Source: Sinorhizobium sp. 6-70 (GTDB taxonomy: Bacteria; Pseudomonadota; Alphaproteobacteria; Rhizobiales; Rhizobiaceae). From it: a stretch of DNA of 64,000 nt. The notes beneath the pieces were generated by a model. The model was given only the letters and a program-made list of their open reading frames with translations. It did not search any database and was not told the DNA's origin. Both the position numbers and the translations under genes were made by a program. Below, piece by piece: positions 60,511 to 64,000 of the stretch (position 1 is its first letter; the number at the start of each line of letters is the position of its first letter). The stretch is taken from contig NZ_JASKLS010000008.1 of the NCBI RefSeq assembly GCF_030124375.1, positions 218,451-282,450 on the forward strand, read 5' to 3'.

Positions 60511-61464
60511 GTGAATATCTGGAACAGGACATCGCTGATCACCGGCGCCCTCGCCGGCATTACCGCCGCCCTTCTGTCGATGGGCGCGAACACGCAGTCG
60601 TCCTTTGCGATCGTCCTTTACGCCGCTTCCGCGCTGCCTATCCTGATTGCCGGCCTCGGTTGGGGCAACGCAGCCGCGATCGTCGCGATCATCGTTGCCG
60701 GCGCGACTGCTGCCACGCTCGTTTCCGCCTATTTCGCGCTGCTGATCCTGCTCGTGACGCTTGTTCCGGCCGGCTGGCTCAGCCACCTCGCAAACCTTGC
60801 GCGCCCGGCCTCCGAACTCGGCGGCCCCGATGGCGCGCTCGCCTGGTATCCGTTGTCCGACATCCTCGGCCACCTCGCCGGGCTCGTTACCGTCGGCATG
60901 ATCATCGTCGGCTATATCGTCGGTTACGATTCCGGCGTCTCGGACCGCATGATCGACATGGTGATCGAGGCCGTTAAGGCACAGGAGCCGCTCTACAATC
61001 CGGATGCCGCGGCAATCGCGCAGATCAAGTCGATGTTCACGCTCGCCCTGCCGCTCGTGCAGGGCGCGATCTGGGTGTTGATGCTGTTTGCCGCCTACTA
61101 CCTCGCAACCCGGATCGTCCAGACGTCGGCAAGGTCGCTGCGTCCGCGCGAAGACATTCCCTCGTCATTGAGGATGCCTCGCAATGCCATTTTCGTGTTT
61201 CTCGCCGGCCTGGTCCTCGCCTTTCTCGGCGGAGCGCCGGCGGCCGTCGGGGCGCTCATTTGCGGCACGTTCGGCGCGGGCTTCCTGCTCTCCGGCTTTG
61301 CCTCGTTCCACTTCCGCACGCGTGGCAAGTCCTGGCGGCTTCCCGTTCTGTGGATCGCCTATCTGTCGGTGCTCGTCTTCACGATCCCGGCTGTGTTCTT
61401 CCTCCTGTCCGGCCTGACCGACACGCGACGCACCATCGCGGTCACGCCGGCGGGAAAAAACTGA
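60511..61464 (+). CDS. DUF2232 family membrane protein
   Basis: A 317-residue polytopic protein with about eight hydrophobic segments (for example SLITGALAGITAALLSMGAN, ALFAAYYLATRIVQT-like stretches and LWIAYLSVLVFTIPAVFFLL). The DUF2232 family, predicted membrane transport-like proteins of unknown function, commonly lies between rpsR and rplI in alphaproteobacteria, matching this position. The start is GTG at 60511, preceded by AGGACAGCGAAC. rplI follows 35 bases after the stop. Its presence in a ribosomal-protein operon suggests a housekeeping envelope role, but none is known. Confidence 0.85.
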   Translation: MNIWNRTSLITGALAGITAALLSMGANTQSSFAIVLYAASALPILIAGLGWGNAAAIVAIIVAGATAATLVSAYFALLILLVTLVPAGWLSHLANLARPASELGGPDGALAWYPLSDILGHLAGLVTVGMIIVGYIVGYDSGVSDRMIDMVIEAVKAQEPLYNPDAAAIAQIKSMFTLALPLVQGAIWVLMLFAAYYLATRIVQTSARSLRPREDIPSSLRMPRNAIFVFLAGLVLAFLGGAPAAVGALICGTFGAGFLLSGFASFHFRTRGKSWRLPVLWIAYLSVLVFTIPAVFFLLSGLTDTRRTIAVTPAGKN

Positions 61465-61499
61465 CCAACGAAACAACGACAAACCGAAAGGAAATCGAA

Positions 61500-62075
61500 A
61501 TGGAAGTCATTCTCCTCGAACGCATCGCCAAGCTCGGCCAGATGGGCGAAACCGTAAAGGTTCGCGACGGCTTCGCACGCAACTACCTGCTGCCGCTCGG
61601 CAAGGCGCTGCGCGCCAACGCCGCCAACAAGGCACGTTTCGACGCCGAGCGCGCAACGCTCGAAGCCCGCAACCTCGAGCGCAAGTCCGAAGCCCAGACG
61701 GTCGCAGACAAGCTGGACGGCAAGTCCTTCATCATCGTCCGCTCCGCCGGTGAAACCGGCCAGCTCTACGGCTCGGTTGCTGCCCGCGACATCGTCGAGG
61801 CGATTGCTGCCGAAGGCTTCGCCATCAACCGCAACCAGGTCGACCTCAACCACCCGATCAAGGCAATCGGCCTGCACAAGGTGACGCTGCACCTGCATGC
61901 GGAAGTCGAAATCGCCGTTGACGTCAATGTCGCCCGTTCGGCCGAAGAAGCCGAGCGTCAGGCCAAGGGCGAAAGCCTGACGTCTGCTGACGCCATCTAC
62001 GGCGTCGACGAAGACGCCCTGAAGCCGGAAGACTTCTTCAACCCGGAAGCTGAGTTCGAATCTGAAGAAGAATAA
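61500..62075 (+). CDS. rplI: 50S ribosomal protein L9
   Basis: A 191-residue L9. MEVILLERIAKLGQMGETVK and VRDGFARNYLLPLGKALRAN form the N-terminal rRNA-binding domain; a long connecting helix (about 42-75) leads to the C-terminal domain (LYGSVAARDIVEAIAAEGFA). The acidic tail (about 155-191, EDFFNPEAEFESEEE) is an alphaproteobacterial extension beyond the usual 150 residues. The ATG at 61500 has AAAGGAAAT nine bases before it. A 12-bp stem terminator follows. Confidence 0.97.
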   Translation: MEVILLERIAKLGQMGETVKVRDGFARNYLLPLGKALRANAANKARFDAERATLEARNLERKSEAQTVADKLDGKSFIIVRSAGETGQLYGSVAARDIVEAIAAEGFAINRNQVDLNHPIKAIGLHKVTLHLHAEVEIAVDVNVARSAEEAERQAKGESLTSADAIYGVDEDALKPEDFFNPEAEFESEEE

Positions 62076-62098
62076 GCTTCGCAGCAGACCTGAATTGA

Positions 62099-62126
62099 GA
62101 GGCCCGGATCCAGCGATCCGGGCCTC
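62099..62126. terminator. Terminator after rplI
   Basis: GAGGCCCGGATC (62099-62110) pairs perfectly with GATCCGGGCCTC (62115-62126) around a CAGC loop. It lies 24 bases beyond rplI and 58 before the convergent HlyD-type stop. The stem is strong but only TGCCGTTT follows. Confidence 0.75.
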
Positions 62127-62183
62127 TGCCGTTTGTGGCGACTGCTTACAGCAGACCACGAATAATTTTGTCGGATGCGCCGG

Positions 62184-63251
62184 TCAGCTCGCGGATGCCA
62201 ATGCCGCTCGCGGCTCAACCGACTTGTCGACCTTCACAACCACCGAAAGTCCCGGCGCAAGCAGGTCCGCGAGCGGTTGGCCCGGATCGACCGCAATACG
62301 AACGCCAAGGCGCTGGGAGACCTTGGTGAAATTGCCGGTCGCGTTGTCGGGCCGGATGATGCTGAATTCCGAGCCTGCCGCCGGAGAGAAGCGCTCGATA
62401 TGGCCTTGCAGCACCTGCCGGTTCAGGGCGTCCACGGAGATGGTCACGGCCTGGCCGATCTTCATGCCGTCAAGCTGCGTTTCCTTGAAATTGGCGACGA
62501 CCCAGACGTCGCCCGGGACGATTGCGAGTAGATTCGTCCCGGCACTGACGTACTGACCGACGCGGGCGCCGATCTCGCCGAGCCTGCCATCGCGTGGCGC
62601 CGCAATCCGCGTATTGTCGAGGTCGATCTGGGCCAGTTCGACCGCGGCTTCCGCGCCGGAAACTGAGGCCTCCAGACCGGCCCGTGCCCCGAGCGTCGTC
62701 GCAAGCGACTGCCTCGATACTTCGAGATTCGCCTTGGCCTGATTGACGGCGGCCACCGCCTGCTCGAAGGCGGCGCGCGACTGGTCCGCATCGCTGCGCG
62801 TGGCCACGCCCTTCTCGGCCAGCGGCCGAATGCGGTCCCACGACGCTTTCGCAGTGACCAGGACCGCCTGAGCGCTGTCGAGTTGCGCTTCGCTGGCCTC
62901 GATCCCTGCCTTTGCCGACAGCTCCTGCTGGAACGAATTCGCGAGCGCCGCCTGCTGCGCCGCAAGCGTCGCCTTTGCCTGGGCGAGCTTCTGCGCGTAG
63001 ATCCGATCATCGATCCTGACGAGGAGCTGGCCAGCCTTCACCTCCTCGTAGTCCTTGACGGGCACTTCCGCCACGTAGCCGGAAAGTTGGGGGCTGACGA
63101 TCGTCACATAACCGCGGACATAGGCATTTTCGGTGGTTTCGACCGAGCTGCCGAAGGGCGGCAAGCGCCAGGCGTAGAGAACGAGCGAGAGGCCGGCGAG
63201 CCCGGCAAGGAGGACGATAAGCGTGGTGGCAGAACGAAGATGTTTCAGCAT
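62184..63251 (-). CDS. HlyD/EmrA-type membrane fusion protein
   Basis: A 355-residue periplasmic adaptor with one N-terminal membrane anchor (TTLIVLLAGLAGLSLVLYAW, about 9-28). The lipoyl-like half SPQLSGYVAEVPVKDYEEVK near residue 55 is followed by a long alpha-helical hairpin (about 95-205, coiled-coil-like) and the second lipoyl half with IAAPRDGRLGEIGARVGQYV near 220. It links an inner-membrane MFS pump to an outer-membrane channel. The ATG at 63251 is 18 bases downstream of the stop of the MFS gene on the same strand. Substrates are unknown. Confidence 0.92.
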   Translation of the reverse strand: MLKHLRSATTLIVLLAGLAGLSLVLYAWRLPPFGSSVETTENAYVRGYVTIVSPQLSGYVAEVPVKDYEEVKAGQLLVRIDDRIYAQKLAQAKATLAAQQAALANSFQQELSAKAGIEASEAQLDSAQAVLVTAKASWDRIRPLAEKGVATRSDADQSRAAFEQAVAAVNQAKANLEVSRQSLATTLGARAGLEASVSGAEAAVELAQIDLDNTRIAAPRDGRLGEIGARVGQYVSAGTNLLAIVPGDVWVVANFKETQLDGMKIGQAVTISVDALNRQVLQGHIERFSPAAGSEFSIIRPDNATGNFTKVSQRLGVRIAVDPGQPLADLLAPGLSVVVKVDKSVEPRAALASAS

Positions 63252-63269
63252 GGTGGTCTACTTCGTGGA

Positions 63270-64000
63270 TCAGGATGCGGTCGCCGCCGCCACAGCGAAG
63301 CTGCGCGCGGTAAGCCATTGGAAGCCGATATGGATGATGAGTACGGCGAGCGCGCAAAGCGCGAGGATCGCCGTCAGCAGGAACGCGTCGTTGTAGGCAA
63401 GAATATTGGCCTCGCGGATGACTGTCTGCCCGAGCAGCGCCACGCCCTCCCCGTTGAGCAATGCCTTGTCGCCGATTGCCTTGGCATAAGCGCCGGACAA
63501 CTGGGCGAGGCGCTGGGCGACCAAAGGATTGGTGGCAACCATCTCATCGGCGAGGATGTTGGCGTGAAACTTCTCACGGACCGTGACGAAGGTCCCGAAG
63601 GCCGCCGACCCCATAAGGCCCCCGATGCTCTGGGTAAAGAGAAAGACGACGATAAAGCTCACGATGTAGCTCGGTCCCTTGGCCAGCGCCGACCTGAACC
63701 CCCGGGCCATTGCCGGCGGCAGGAAAAGCGACGTGCCAGCCGCTACCAGCGCCTGGCTGAGATACATCTGCTCCGGGCGCGTCAGACTCGTCGCATGACC
63801 GTCCATGTAGGCACCCGCTGCAAGCAGCGTCAAAGCAAGGACGTGGACGGCGTCCGTGTGGCCGGGCTGCATCAGAGCCGCACACAGCAGCCCGCCGGCG
63901 ACGGAGGCCGCCAGAATGATCCAGTGGAGCGTTGCGAGCTGATCGTACTGCAGGCCGAGCAGCTGGTAGAAGTTGGTGGCGATCGCCGACTGCTCCGAGG
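63270..64000 (-). CDS. DHA2-family MFS efflux transporter (EmrB-like), 5' end beyond window
   Basis: The frame is open leftward from base 64000 to the stop at 63270-63272, giving the last 243 residues. Hydrophobic segments include LHWIILAASVAGGLLCAALM, SYIVSFIVVFLFTQSIGGLM and FLLTAILALCALAVLIIHIG. The soluble loop with FVTVREKFHANILADEMVA is typical of 14-TM DHA2 pumps before the last membrane segments. With the HlyD-type gene it forms an EmrAB-like drug efflux pair. The missing N-terminal half should lie beyond the right edge. Confidence 0.88.
   Translation of the reverse strand, partial: SEQSAIATNFYQLLGLQYDQLATLHWIILAASVAGGLLCAALMQPGHTDAVHVLALTLLAAGAYMDGHATSLTRPEQMYLSQALVAAGTSLFLPPAMARGFRSALAKGPSYIVSFIVVFLFTQSIGGLMGSAAFGTFVTVREKFHANILADEMVATNPLVAQRLAQLSGAYAKAIGDKALLNGEGVALLGQTVIREANILAYNDAFLLTAILALCALAVLIIHIGFQWLTARSFAVAAATAS

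Overview
The window looks like a piece of the main chromosome of a Sinorhizobium/Ensifer-type alphaproteobacterium (Rhizobiales). The grounds are high GC with strong GC bias at third codon positions, an lpiA-acvB lysyl-phosphatidylglycerol pair, an Omp25/RopB-like porin-type protein, a Hda-like DnaA paralogue, the fabD-fabG-acpP-fabF-mltG-yicC-gmk run, and rhizobial intergenic palindromes. The assignment to Sinorhizobium rests on recalled gene order and was not tested by a search. I saw no rRNA, tRNA, CRISPR array, transposase, integrase or prophage gene. This is mostly core chromosome with some accessory genes.

Layout. 1-5.1 kb: the 3' end of a multicopper oxidase, RNase D, a membrane-anchored class III nucleotide cyclase, a DUF2000 protein and a secreted phytase-like esterase. 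5.1-12.7 kb: polyphosphate metabolism (ppx, ppk), hdaA, an AI-2E-type membrane protein and, divergently, purM-purN. 12.7-19.6 kb (minus strand): acvB, lpiA/mprF, a NudK-like Nudix hydrolase and an orphan molybdopterin oxidoreductase. 19.7-30.1 kb: rlmJ, a small secreted protein, an RNase T2 lipoprotein, a GST, an outer-membrane beta-barrel protein, a pteridine-reductase-like SDR, uvrC, pgsA, moaD, moaE, an orphan branched-chain amino acid permease, a CGNR zinc-finger protein and a lipoprotein. 30.2-40.4 kb is the most accessory part: ndk, DinB, a three-domain adenylation/carrier/membrane acyltransferase protein, a degenerate GGDEF protein, two tandem small secreted paralogues, an ABC-F gene broken by an apparent one-base deletion, a GNAT enzyme and a sugar 1-dehydrogenase. 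40.4-50.5 kb: holC and pepA, then the envelope-assembly run lptF-lptG-lptD-surA-pdxA-rsmA. 50.5-57.5 kb (minus strand): the fatty-acid synthesis and gmk block. 57.8-64 kb: an aldo/keto reductase, a cysteine-rich copper-storage-type protein, rpsF-rpsR-DUF2232-rplI and an EmrA/EmrB-type efflux pair cut by the right edge.

Much of the content concerns the envelope: LPS export (LptF, LptG, LptD), outer-membrane protein folding (SurA-like), phospholipid synthesis (PgsA) and aminoacylation (LpiA, AcvB), fatty acids, MltG, and a putative membrane acyl-transfer protein. A second thread is metal and cofactor handling: moaD, moaE and an orphan Mo enzyme, and a multicopper oxidase plus a copper-storage protein.

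The best candidate for something undescribed is the 882-residue protein at 31455-34103. It joins an amino-acid/acyl adenylation domain, a phosphopantetheine carrier domain and a multi-spanning acyltransferase-3-like domain in one chain, which resembles a one-polypeptide analogue of the Dlt D-alanylation pathway. Other points are the ABC-F frameshift, the GGDEF protein without its catalytic motif, the tandem small secreted paralogues and the family of composite palindromic repeats.
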